Source: Opitutaceae bacterium (GTDB lineage: Bacteria; Verrucomicrobiota; Verrucomicrobiia; Opitutales; Opitutaceae). From it: 64,000 nucleotides of DNA. Both the position numbers and the translations under genes were made by a program. The stretch is from positions 62,001-126,000 of the forward strand of contig JANQRT010000066.1 of the NCBI GenBank assembly GCA_028284385.1. Direction: 5' to 3'. Below the pieces are notes generated by a model. It was given only the letters and a program-made list of their open reading frames with translations, made no database searches and was not told where the DNA came from. Positions 26,469-34,862 of this stretch are shown one piece after another. Every line of letters starts with the position of its first letter. The first letter of the stretch is position 1.

Positions 26469-27935
26469 ATGAAAGGATTTTTCACCTCACTTACCCTCCT
26501 ATTCGTTTCAACCACTTCTTTCGCCTTGAATACCGCCGACCAAGAATTTCACAGCTCCCAATCACGCCTGATAATCCTCGCCGATATGGGCAACGAACCC
26601 GACGAAGAGCAGCAGATGATTCACATGCTGACCAACAGCAACGAATTCGATCTCGAGGGACTTATTGCTGTAACCGGAAAATTCCTACGCGACAATCCGC
26701 AGCCCGAGCTGTTCATCAAACTGATCAACGCTTACGAAAAGGTTGTAGACAATCTCAAGAAACATGCGGACGGCTGGCCGGAGCCCAAATACCTGCGTAG
26801 CATCGTCAAGGCAGGTCAGCCAGGCTATGGAATCGATGATGTGGGCAAAGGCAAAAGCAGCCCCGGCTCGAAGCTGCTCGTCGATGCCATCACAAACGAA
26901 GACCCACGTCCGATTTGGATTGTGGTCAACGCTGGTTCGAACACCCTGGCCCAGGCTCTGGTGGATCTTAAAGCTAAGCACTCTCCGGAGGAGATGGACG
27001 CCTTCATCGCCAAGCTTCGTGTATTCGAAAATGGATCACAAGACAACGCGGGCTCCTGGATTTGCGCCAATTTTCCTAAGATCCATTGGATTCGTAGCAA
27101 CTACCAGACCTACTGCTATGGCGGGCCTAGCAACAACATCCTAGGCCCTCACGTATGGGAGCCACATCCCTATTCCGCAAAAGGGCACCTAGCCTGGGAG
27201 CGGGAACATATCATGAACAACCATGGAGCTCTAGGAGACATCTATCCCATCCGTCAACTCGAGTGGAATAAACTACTCCTATTCCACGAAGGCGGAGGCA
27301 CCATTCCTTGGCTCGGCTTGGTCAACAAGGGACTTTTCAGCATCGACCATCCCGAATGGGGCGGCTGGTCTGGCCGTTTCACCGCAACGAAGGTGAAGAA
27401 TTTCTGGTCGCGTCATGCCGATATCAAAGTCGACGAGGAAAGGGACGCTCCTTTCTACGTGTATCGAGAAGCTAGTGACACCTGGACCGATCCCGTTAGC
27501 AACATTCGCTACAGCGACGATCACACGCCAGTCTGGCGCTGGCGTAGAGCTCAATGGAACAACCAAAAATGCCGTATGGACTGGTGCGTCAAGGATTGGG
27601 AAGAAGCCAACCACCACCCCAAGGCAGCATTCGGCTCGGATCGTAGCGATGGCATTATACGTCTAACCGCTAGTGTTGATGAAACGATAAAGCTTAATGC
27701 AGATCGAAGCCGGGACATGGATGGGGACATGCTTTCTTTCCACTGGTGGATGTATCGTGAAGCCGGTACTTTTACAGGAGAGCTCGACATCAAGGACCCA
27801 AAGGCAGTCCAAACTTCGGTGACTATCCCAAGTTCAGCTCACGGAAAACAAATCCACATTATCCTCGAAGTCGAAGACGATAATGAAATCGCTCCACTGA
27901 CCGACTACCGCCGAATCGTAATTGATGTAGAGTAG
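26469..27935 (+). CDS. Secreted DUF1593 protein (nucleoside-hydrolase-like fold)
   Basis: A 488-residue exported protein with a signal peptide (FFTSLTLLFVSTTSFA). RLIILADMGNEPDEEQQMIHMLTNSNEFDLEGLIAVTG is the DUF1593 signature and resembles the aspartate-rich metal site of inosine-uridine nucleoside hydrolases. WIVVNAGSNTLAQAL continues that fold. The last 90 residues (about 395-488: RLTASVDETIKLNADRS..DGD) are a beta-sandwich of PKD/cadherin-like type. DUF1593 proteins occur widely in polysaccharide loci of Bacteroidota and Verrucomicrobiota and probably cleave a glycosidic bond. A TGAGATCTCA operator precedes it, so it belongs to the GntR regulon. Confidence 0.85.
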   Translation: MKGFFTSLTLLFVSTTSFALNTADQEFHSSQSRLIILADMGNEPDEEQQMIHMLTNSNEFDLEGLIAVTGKFLRDNPQPELFIKLINAYEKVVDNLKKHADGWPEPKYLRSIVKAGQPGYGIDDVGKGKSSPGSKLLVDAITNEDPRPIWIVVNAGSNTLAQALVDLKAKHSPEEMDAFIAKLRVFENGSQDNAGSWICANFPKIHWIRSNYQTYCYGGPSNNILGPHVWEPHPYSAKGHLAWEREHIMNNHGALGDIYPIRQLEWNKLLLFHEGGGTIPWLGLVNKGLFSIDHPEWGGWSGRFTATKVKNFWSRHADIKVDEERDAPFYVYREASDTWTDPVSNIRYSDDHTPVWRWRRAQWNNQKCRMDWCVKDWEEANHHPKAAFGSDRSDGIIRLTASVDETIKLNADRSRDMDGDMLSFHWWMYREAGTFTGELDIKDPKAVQTSVTIPSSAHGKQIHIILEVEDDNEIAPLTDYRRIVIDVE

Positions 27936-28068
27936 TTCAACGGGCTACTTATAAGATAAGTGTAATCTAAAATGAGCCCGAGGATTTGATATTCTTGACG
28001 CTTAAGCGGCGAGCTTAGTCCTAACTCTCCGGAAAGACAAAAAAAGCTTGTCATCGCTATAGATTTAA

Positions 28069-28080
28069 CTGAGATCTCAG
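28069..28080. promoter_or_regulatory. Candidate GntR operator, site 3
   Basis: A perfect 12-base palindrome CTGAGATCTCAG, 95 bases before the TonB receptor ATG at 28176; the flanking A on the left extends the match to site 2. Confidence 0.72.
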
Positions 28081-28175
28081 ATAGATCGCAGTCTATTTAG
28101 ATTGGCATGCCAATCTTAGTTGGAACCCCCCAGCTGATTTCGCTCTAAACGACAACCCCAATAATCCTGCAACGA

Positions 28176-30485
28176 ATGCGTCTAACAACAAATCATCGAT
28201 TAACGGTGATGTGCGCCCATAAAGCGTTTCTCGCCTCGACCTTATCTCTATTCTTCGCTTCGACCTCGCTTGCCCAAAACGATTCGGTCGACAACGAAGT
28301 CATTGAACTTTCGCCCTTCGAAGTATCAGGAAAGTCTGACATTGGATATCGAGCTACACGCTCGGTAGGAGCAACCCGTATTGCTCAAGAACTTACCAAG
28401 ATTCCATTGGATATCGCCGTCGTCAATCAGGAGATGATAGGCGATCTGGCAGCTCACGACTTGAATGAAGCCATGAATTACACATCTGGAATCACTCCCT
28501 CCAGCTTCGAGCGAAATCGCTTCAATATCCGTGGCTTCGAATCTCAACGAACGTTCGACGACGGAGCGCAAGTGCCCTTCGTTATGCCACGTGAAACGAT
28601 TCTATGGGAACGGGTAGAGCTGCTAAAGGGGCCGGCGGCGATTCTGTATGGAACGACACAGCCTGGAGGAGCCATCAATACCGTAGCCAAAAAGCCGCTT
28701 TCGGAAACAAAGCGAACGGCGACCTTTGAATTCGCCAATTGGGAACGGCTAAGGTTTGGCATAGACCTAACCGGACCTGTTCCCATCGAAGGTCTCAGCG
28801 ATCAGCTTTTTTACCGATACATCGGGCTTTACGATGAATTTGACACTCATAGAGCCTTCGAACATTTCATGAGGCGACTTCATTCATTTCAGCTGAAATA
28901 CGCTCCAAGCAACCGCTTCGACACGACTTTCACGATACGAACGATCAATGACGATGATGATAGTGAAGCCGGTCTAGTCGTGTGGAACCACCAACGAAGC
29001 GAAGTCGCTCACGGTCCAGAATTCAACTACAGAGCCTTGGGAGAAGAAACCAAGGATTCAGCCCTTTACGCGATCGAAACCAATGCTCGTTTCTCCGACA
29101 ATCTCTCCATGCGCATCAATGCCTCGTGGGCTACGGCTCGCAACCGTGAGTGGCGTCTACAACGCGACAGCGACAGAGTCCTAGGCAGCTCTCCAGAGCT
29201 GAACCATTTGCTAGCGGTTCGCGATGAAGACATATGGGACGACGAAACGGAAGTAAATGTGCAAGTGGATTTCAACTACAACTACATGATCGGCGAGAAT
29301 AAAAACAACTTGGTTGTTGGATACAAATACCGTCGCTTTCTGGAGGATCGCTTCACTTGGCTGACCCGTGATATCTACGACCCAGATGCCATCATCAACC
29401 CCCTTGGCCCCACCATTAACGATCCTGAACACCCCTTCTTCGGCGAGGTTCGTCGCAATGTAATCGACCTTAATGATCGCAGTACCTGGGGAGCCGTTAC
29501 ACGACTGGAAGACGGACTGATTCGCCAGGACAAGTATATAAACAACCGCCGAAACACGCAGAACGTGGCTAATAGCGTCTATCTGATCAACATTATGAAT
29601 TTCATGGACGAAAAGGTGACGGTGATGACTGGTGTCCGAGCAGCAGACTTTGGCGGCTGGAATCGAAATGGGACTTATGCCAGAGACAGCGATCCTCGTA
29701 GAGCCTTACCTTTGCCTTCGGTTCGGAACAACTTCACAGGCAGTCTGGATCCGCACTACGTTCCTTCAGTGGGTGTCATTTTCGAGGCAGCTCCAGGCGT
29801 TCGACCATTCATTAATTATGGCGAATCCTTTCGAGCCAACAACGATCGCATTGTCAATGGGCAGCTTTTCGCCTTTTCCGAGTCGCCAGAGGAGGGCCAG
29901 ACATTAGACATCGGTATAAAATTCGACAACGTCCTAGATGGCAAGGGAGCTGGAACGATAACGCTTTTCGATATAGAGAAGACTAACATCGTTCGCACTG
30001 ATCCCGATACCACTATTCCAGAACTAAGCGGTTTGGAAGCCAGTCAGGGCATCGATGCGGAGTTCTCCTATGTTCCACGAGAAAATGTTCGCATGCAGTT
30101 CAACTATACCTACCTCGATGCTGAAACCAAAAGTCGCGTCGATCGGCCAGCCGAAGTGGGGGCTCCCCTTCCAGGCTCGCCGGAGCATCTCTTCAGCTTC
30201 TGGACGCGCTACGATTTCACTGAAGGCAGTGCCAAGGGTCTTTCTCTCATGGGAGGCGTCCGCTACCAAACTGGCATTCGTCCAAACTTTGGAGGAGCTT
30301 TTATCAACACTCTCACTCCAGACGAAACGGTCGTGGATTTAGCAGCCGCCTATCGCACTACGATTGGCGAGAACAATTGGACCTTCAGACTTAACTTCTT
30401 AAACGTGACTGACGAGATCGTCTTCCGAGCCAGGCGCCTTGATTTCCCCCAAAAATGGACACTTAAAGCAGTCGTGGATTTCTAG
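28176..30485 (+). CDS. TonB-dependent receptor (siderophore-receptor-like class), GntR regulon
   Basis: A 769-residue outer-membrane receptor. The ATG at 28176 gives MRLTTNHRLTV; an internal ATG at 28209 would give a neater signal peptide (MCAHKAFLASTLSLFFAS...LAQ). The mature N-terminus has VIELSPFEVSG, a TonB box used in verrucomicrobial receptors. The plug follows: ATRIAQELTKIPLDIAVVNQEMI, RNRFNIRGFES, ERVELLKGPAAILYGTTQPGGAINTVAKKP. The barrel ends RARRLDFPQKWTLKAVVDF, with the terminal phenylalanine needed for barrel insertion. The sequence class is that of siderophore receptors (FhuA/FpvA), but the GntR operator and the sugar-acid neighbours suggest uptake of a carbohydrate or its chelate. 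Confidence 0.92.
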   Translation: MRLTTNHRLTVMCAHKAFLASTLSLFFASTSLAQNDSVDNEVIELSPFEVSGKSDIGYRATRSVGATRIAQELTKIPLDIAVVNQEMIGDLAAHDLNEAMNYTSGITPSSFERNRFNIRGFESQRTFDDGAQVPFVMPRETILWERVELLKGPAAILYGTTQPGGAINTVAKKPLSETKRTATFEFANWERLRFGIDLTGPVPIEGLSDQLFYRYIGLYDEFDTHRAFEHFMRRLHSFQLKYAPSNRFDTTFTIRTINDDDDSEAGLVVWNHQRSEVAHGPEFNYRALGEETKDSALYAIETNARFSDNLSMRINASWATARNREWRLQRDSDRVLGSSPELNHLLAVRDEDIWDDETEVNVQVDFNYNYMIGENKNNLVVGYKYRRFLEDRFTWLTRDIYDPDAIINPLGPTINDPEHPFFGEVRRNVIDLNDRSTWGAVTRLEDGLIRQDKYINNRRNTQNVANSVYLINIMNFMDEKVTVMTGVRAADFGGWNRNGTYARDSDPRRALPLPSVRNNFTGSLDPHYVPSVGVIFEAAPGVRPFINYGESFRANNDRIVNGQLFAFSESPEEGQTLDIGIKFDNVLDGKGAGTITLFDIEKTNIVRTDPDTTIPELSGLEASQGIDAEFSYVPRENVRMQFNYTYLDAETKSRVDRPAEVGAPLPGSPEHLFSFWTRYDFTEGSAKGLSLMGGVRYQTGIRPNFGGAFINTLTPDETVVDLAAAYRTTIGENNWTFRLNFLNVTDEIVFRARRLDFPQKWTLKAVVDF

Positions 30486-30525
30486 TTTATCAGGATTGTT
30501 TTCCGGGCTAAAGATAGTCGAAATA

Positions 30526-30563
30526 GAGACGCGTTCAGCTCAATCTGAACGCGTTCTCTTTTG
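30526..30563 (+). terminator. Rho-independent terminator after the TonB receptor
   Basis: ACGCGTTCAG (30529-30538) pairs with CTGAACGCGT (30545-30554) around CTCAAT and is followed by TCTCTTTT. Confidence 0.85.
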
Positions 30564-30647
30564 ATGGAAGGCAAGAGGCTTGCTAAATCGTTAAAGATTT
30601 AACATGTTCTGCTCTTAGCCGTAAGGCTGACATCAAACTACCCCCTT

Positions 30648-31652
30648 ATGACTGAGTCAAAAAGATCAGAGCTCGGGTCCCGAACACTTGGAAATCCCCT
30701 GAGCAGATCAGACCGCATCGAGATGATCGAAGCGCTCGAGAGCTGTATTAAAGCAGCCGAATACGGCAGGCTCGTTATCAAGGCACCCAGCGACGAAGGG
30801 AAGTTGCAACGCAGGCCGGGCATGCACTTTCACTTCAAGCCGGAGATCTTTTTGCAAATGAGCGGCTGGACCGAGTTCGAGTTGCCGAAAGATAAGATGA
30901 CCCTCCGACCGGGGGAAATCGGGATTCTACCACCGGGAGCTCCTCACAAGGAAACGATTTTTTCCGACAAGGGAGATTTTCGGAATCTAGTTATCGGATT
31001 CTATAGCAACGCCATCAGCATTCACCTCGCTTACGAAGCCCAGCCGCAAAAGCCGGATATAGACGTGATCGAATTCTACGACGCGCCGAATCTGGATATC
31101 TTTCTTACGCTCGTTACTTCTTTAGTGGACAACATCCATCGCAATATCGCTTCAAGCGATCGCATCATAAAAGGATTGGCCGTAGCGCTCTTTTCGATGC
31201 TCAAGGAGCTAGTCGAAACGGGAAGCGACGACATTAACAAGGACATAGGGAAAGTCTTTCACGCTAAATGGCTGATTCGTGAGCAGATTTCGAATACGGA
31301 ATTGAACGTCAAAAATCTGGCTGAAAGACTTCAATGCTCGCCCGACTATCTGTCTCATCTTTTCCATTCCCAAACGGGAGAGAAGCTCATTCACTACATT
31401 CAGCGAATTCGAATAGAGGGGGCGGCCTTGGCCTTGGAAACGACGCCGCTATATGTATCCGAAATCTCCTGGTCGGCAGGATTCGCCGACGCCGCTTATT
31501 TCGCTCGGGTATTTAAGAAATTCACCGGACTCTCTCCTCAAGAATATCGAGCCAGCAAGGAGAAGAAAAGAGCCCGCCAGGAAAGGCGACCCAAGACAAT
31601 CTACTACGATCGAGAAGACTTCTCCCCTGGAAAATCGGCTCGGGCTAGCTAA
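30648..31652 (+). CDS. AraC family transcriptional regulator
   Basis: A 334-residue regulator. Residues about 45-120 form a cupin-like ligand domain (MHFHFKPEIFLQMSG, LRPGEIGILPPGAPHKET). The C-terminal 100 residues hold two AraC helix-turn-helices: LNVKNLAERLQCSPDYLSHLFHSQTGEKLIHYI, then ISWSAGFADAAYFARVFKKFTGLSPQEYR. A basic tail follows. It converges on the sugar transporter gene with only 7 bases between stops, and lies at the edge of the alpha-glucan genes; it is a candidate activator of those genes or of the TonB receptor before it. The inducing sugar is unknown. Confidence 0.92.
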   Translation: MTESKRSELGSRTLGNPLSRSDRIEMIEALESCIKAAEYGRLVIKAPSDEGKLQRRPGMHFHFKPEIFLQMSGWTEFELPKDKMTLRPGEIGILPPGAPHKETIFSDKGDFRNLVIGFYSNAISIHLAYEAQPQKPDIDVIEFYDAPNLDIFLTLVTSLVDNIHRNIASSDRIIKGLAVALFSMLKELVETGSDDINKDIGKVFHAKWLIREQISNTELNVKNLAERLQCSPDYLSHLFHSQTGEKLIHYIQRIRIEGAALALETTPLYVSEISWSAGFADAAYFARVFKKFTGLSPQEYRASKEKKRARQERRPKTIYYDREDFSPGKSARAS

Positions 31653-31659
31653 GAGACTG

Positions 31660-32997
31660 CTAAAACTGAACTGCCATAGCAGCAGCGTTTTCAGTCAGCG
31701 CCTCGTCTTCCTTAACGAAACGCAAGACCACCGCAGCCAGGAGCATTGAAGCTCCTCCTAGGATTATCGCCATCATCGAATTGCCATTGAGGACCACCTT
31801 CATTAGCCAGCCTAGTCCAAGAGAGGCCACGATTTGAGGCAGAACGATGAAAAAATTGAATACGCCCATATAGAAACCCATTTTATCTCCTGGAATCGCG
31901 TTAGAGAGGATGGCATACGGCATCGACAAGATGCTCGCCCAAGCTATACCCACTCCAGCCATAGCAATGGCCACCCAAATGGGGCTGCTCGCTACCGAAG
32001 TCGCTAGAAGTCCAGCCGCTCCAAAAATGAGGCAAACCGTATGGATTCCCTTAGCCGTAAATCTGCCAACAAGCGCGAGTAGTAGAAATGAGAATACAAA
32101 AGCTACACCGTTATAGACGGAAAAGCAGACACCTGCCCATTCCACGCCGTCCTGATATTCTGGCGATCCTGGCGTTCCCTCGAAAAGGTGGGTAGCAATG
32201 GCTGGAGCAAAATAGATCCACATGCAGAAAAGAGCGAACCAGGTGAAGAACTGAGCGACGGCCAATTGTCGCATGACTCTCGGCATAGAGAGAATGCCTT
32301 CGAATATCTCTTTAAAGGCGTTACCTAGACCGGCAGTCTCCTTTTTCTTCTTGAGGAACGAATCCATGTCCTCGGGAGGCCTTTCAGGAGTGCTGAGGAC
32401 CGTGTAAAGGACAGCCAAAAAGAAAAGGGCCGAACCCACATAAAAGGAAATATGTACCGTGAGGGGAATCGCATTACCTTCCGATCCCTGTCCTGATACG
32501 TTGAATACGTTCGTCAGAACCCATGGCAAGGACGAGGAGAGGACGGCTCCCAGTCCAATCAGCAAGCTTTGCATCGCGAAACCGTGTTTACGCTGATCGC
32601 GTGGAAGCAAGTCTCCCACAAAGGCTCGAAACGGCTCCATGCTGATGTTGACCGACGCGTCGAGAATCCAAAGAAGACCGGCGGCCATCCACAAAGCTGA
32701 AGAATTGGGCATGGCGATCAGGGCCAGGCTCGCCAGGATTGCTCCGACTAGAAAATAGGGACGCCGCCTTCCCAAGCGAGTCCAAGTACGATCGCTGAAG
32801 TACCCTACCAGCGGCTGAACGATCAGGCCCGTAATGGGAGCAGCCAACCACAGGAGCGGTATAGCGCTTTCTTCAGCGCCCAGGTACTGATAAATGGCAC
32901 TCATGTTTGCCATCTGCAGACCCCAGCCAAATTGAATGCCGAAGAATCCGAAACTCATGTTCCAGATCTGCCAAAGAGATAGTCGGGGCTTTTCCAT
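31660..32997 (-). CDS. MFS sugar transporter, SLC45/maltose-sucrose symporter-like
   Basis: A 445-residue, 12-helix major facilitator. The opening LWQIWNMSFGFFGIQFGWGLQMANMS and the loop DRTWTRLGRRRPYFLVGA are typical of the GPH/SLC45 group that carries maltose, sucrose or maltodextrins with protons. A second helix bundle begins near residue 235 after a charged cytoplasmic loop (FLKKKKETAG). It is placed in the inner membrane. The malQ gene ends upstream with 68 bases between, so malQ and the transporter form a maltodextrin unit: import, then disproportionation. Confidence 0.9.
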   Translation of the reverse strand: MEKPRLSLWQIWNMSFGFFGIQFGWGLQMANMSAIYQYLGAEESAIPLLWLAAPITGLIVQPLVGYFSDRTWTRLGRRRPYFLVGAILASLALIAMPNSSALWMAAGLLWILDASVNISMEPFRAFVGDLLPRDQRKHGFAMQSLLIGLGAVLSSSLPWVLTNVFNVSGQGSEGNAIPLTVHISFYVGSALFFLAVLYTVLSTPERPPEDMDSFLKKKKETAGLGNAFKEIFEGILSMPRVMRQLAVAQFFTWFALFCMWIYFAPAIATHLFEGTPGSPEYQDGVEWAGVCFSVYNGVAFVFSFLLLALVGRFTAKGIHTVCLIFGAAGLLATSVASSPIWVAIAMAGVGIAWASILSMPYAILSNAIPGDKMGFYMGVFNFFIVLPQIVASLGLGWLMKVVLNGNSMMAIILGGASMLLAAVVLRFVKEDEALTENAAAMAVQF

Positions 32998-33065
32998 TTT
33001 CGGGGTAGAAACTAAGAAGCGTTTAGAAACCGATTAGTTTTAGTGAAATATCATGGAATTAAAAG

Positions 33066-34679
33066 TCACATCGCAGCTCCGCTCAGTTTTTCCGAACAAA
33101 CACTCTCCTTCAGAACTTTGAGTGGAGGAGCGCTGAAATCGCGTTGGGAGGTGTCTCCCATACGATGGAAACGCTGATGAAAGACTTTGAATTTCGGGGC
33201 CACTTCCTCGACCAGACGATTGAATTGTTCTCCATTTAAGCGCCACTGCCAATTGCCGGTAGTCGCTCCTGGCGTATTCATGCGAGACTGGGATGGAAGA
33301 TTGAGAAGATCCTGCACCGGCGTTATGACAAGTCGGGCAACCGATGCTAGGGCCGCGACGACTATCTGTTCCGCATCCGGATATCCAGTCAGGCCAAAAT
33401 AATCATAAACCAATTGCCGAGACTCGCCTGCCAATCCTTCTAGCCAGCCCTGAGTCGTATCGTTATCATGGGTACCAGTATAGACGACTTGATTTTGAGC
33501 GAAGAAATGCGGCAGGTTAACGTTGTTGTCGTCATGACCGTATCCGAACTGCATTACTTTCATGCCAGGATAGCCAACTTGCTCGCGCAGTTCGAACACT
33601 TCGCGATTGATGTATCCAAGATCCTCGGCAATGAATTTGGCCTGAGGAACTGACTTTTCAACCGCCTCGAAGAAGTCCAGACCAGGACCGTTTTCCCACA
33701 AGCCCATGGAAGCGTCAGGAGCATCGGCTGGGACCACCCAATAATTCTCGAATCCACGAAAGTGATCGAAACGGAGAACATCGAATAGTTCGAAACTTGC
33801 CTTGATTCTTCTCACCCACCAGTCGTATCCGTTTTTCGCTAACAACTCCCAGTCATAGAGAGGGTTTCCCCATAATTGTCCCGTTTCCGAGAAATAGTCC
33901 GGGGGAACGCCTGCAACGAATTTCTGCCGACCCTTGCTGTCAATGCGGAAGACGTGGCGATTTTTCCAGGCATCCGCGCTGTCCAAGGCGACATAGATAG
34001 GAACGTCTCCCACGATCTCAATACCCCGTTCATTGGCGTAGCTTTTCAACCGATGCCACTGGCAGAAAAAAAGATACTGATAAAAGGCATGCCTGGATTT
34101 CTCCTGAAAATCCTTTTGGGAAAGCAAAGCGCCGAGGTTGGTGTCGGGGAGGCAAAAGGTTTCAGGCCAGTCAACCCAGGGTTTGAATTGGAAACGACGC
34201 TTCAAGGCCATAAACGTTGCGTAGTCGTCCAACCAATACTCGTTAGCATCAACAAAAGCTTGATAAGAAAGACTGCTCTCTAGATGAAAAGACGCAGGAT
34301 CAAACCGATTGAAAGCCTTGGCTAGAACAGACCAGTACTCCTGATAAAGCCTGCCATAATCGACCCGATCGCTTGGAAGTCTGGACAGCGAGTCCAATTC
34401 GCCTTGTAAAAGCAAGCCGTGCTCGACCAGCTCTCTTAAATCCAGGAAATAAGGATTTCCCGCAAAGGCCGAAAAGGACTGGTATGGAGAATCTCCATAC
34501 CCCGTTGGACCTACTGGACAGACTTGCCAATAGGAGAAGCCTGCTTCTGCTAGAAAGTCGATGAAATCACGGGCGCCCTTCCCTAGATTTCCAATCCCGG
34601 TCTCGCTTGGCAGCGAACTGATGTGAGCCAAAACGCCAGACTGTCGGCAGCTTAGCCAACTTTTTGATAGGAGAGACAT
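33066..34679 (-). CDS. malQ: 4-alpha-glucanotransferase (amylomaltase, GH77)
   Basis: A 537-residue GH77 enzyme. It begins RQSGVLAHISSLPSETGIGNLG, the usual amylomaltase N-terminus. VLRFDHFRGFENYW contains the catalytic nucleophile aspartate, KFIAEDLGYI the acid/base glutamate, and YTGTHDNDTTQGW the transition-state aspartate. It transfers alpha-1,4-glucan segments between maltodextrins in the cytoplasm, releasing glucose. A terminator-like hairpin separates it from the TonB receptor upstream on the same strand, so it has its own promoter; the ATG at 34679 is well placed for family alignment. Confidence 0.95.
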   Translation of the reverse strand: MSLLSKSWLSCRQSGVLAHISSLPSETGIGNLGKGARDFIDFLAEAGFSYWQVCPVGPTGYGDSPYQSFSAFAGNPYFLDLRELVEHGLLLQGELDSLSRLPSDRVDYGRLYQEYWSVLAKAFNRFDPASFHLESSLSYQAFVDANEYWLDDYATFMALKRRFQFKPWVDWPETFCLPDTNLGALLSQKDFQEKSRHAFYQYLFFCQWHRLKSYANERGIEIVGDVPIYVALDSADAWKNRHVFRIDSKGRQKFVAGVPPDYFSETGQLWGNPLYDWELLAKNGYDWWVRRIKASFELFDVLRFDHFRGFENYWVVPADAPDASMGLWENGPGLDFFEAVEKSVPQAKFIAEDLGYINREVFELREQVGYPGMKVMQFGYGHDDNNVNLPHFFAQNQVVYTGTHDNDTTQGWLEGLAGESRQLVYDYFGLTGYPDAEQIVVAALASVARLVITPVQDLLNLPSQSRMNTPGATTGNWQWRLNGEQFNRLVEEVAPKFKVFHQRFHRMGDTSQRDFSAPPLKVLKESVCSEKLSGAAM

Positions 34680-34742
34680 AAATTGCAGATGAATAGAAGT
34701 TCTTGCGAGTCGCCCTTGTCGGCTATTGCTGCCTCAGGCATA

Positions 34743-34782
34743 GAAAAGCGCTCGTCCATCAACGTCATGGATGGGCGAGCGC
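34743..34782 (-). terminator. Rho-independent terminator of the starch-locus TonB receptor
   Basis: On the minus strand GCGCTCGCCCATC pairs with GATGGACGAGCGC (plus-strand 34770-34782 with 34748-34760, one G-U pair) and is followed by TTTTCT. It closes the receptor transcript before malQ. Confidence 0.85.
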
Positions 34783-34812
34783 CCACTTGAATTCGTTAGT
34801 TACGACAGGATC

Positions 34813-34842
34813 GATTGCCCGATCGTATTCAATCGGGCAATC
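34813..34842. repeat. Perfect inverted repeat downstream of the TonB receptor
   Basis: GATTGCCCGAT (34813-34823) pairs perfectly with ATCGGGCAATC (34832-34842) over an 8-base loop. It lies 21 bases after the receptor stop. There is no U-tract, so it may protect the mRNA 3' end or be a processing signal before the true terminator. Confidence 0.6.
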
Positions 34843-34862
34843 TGCTCCTTGTTATTTCTCAA

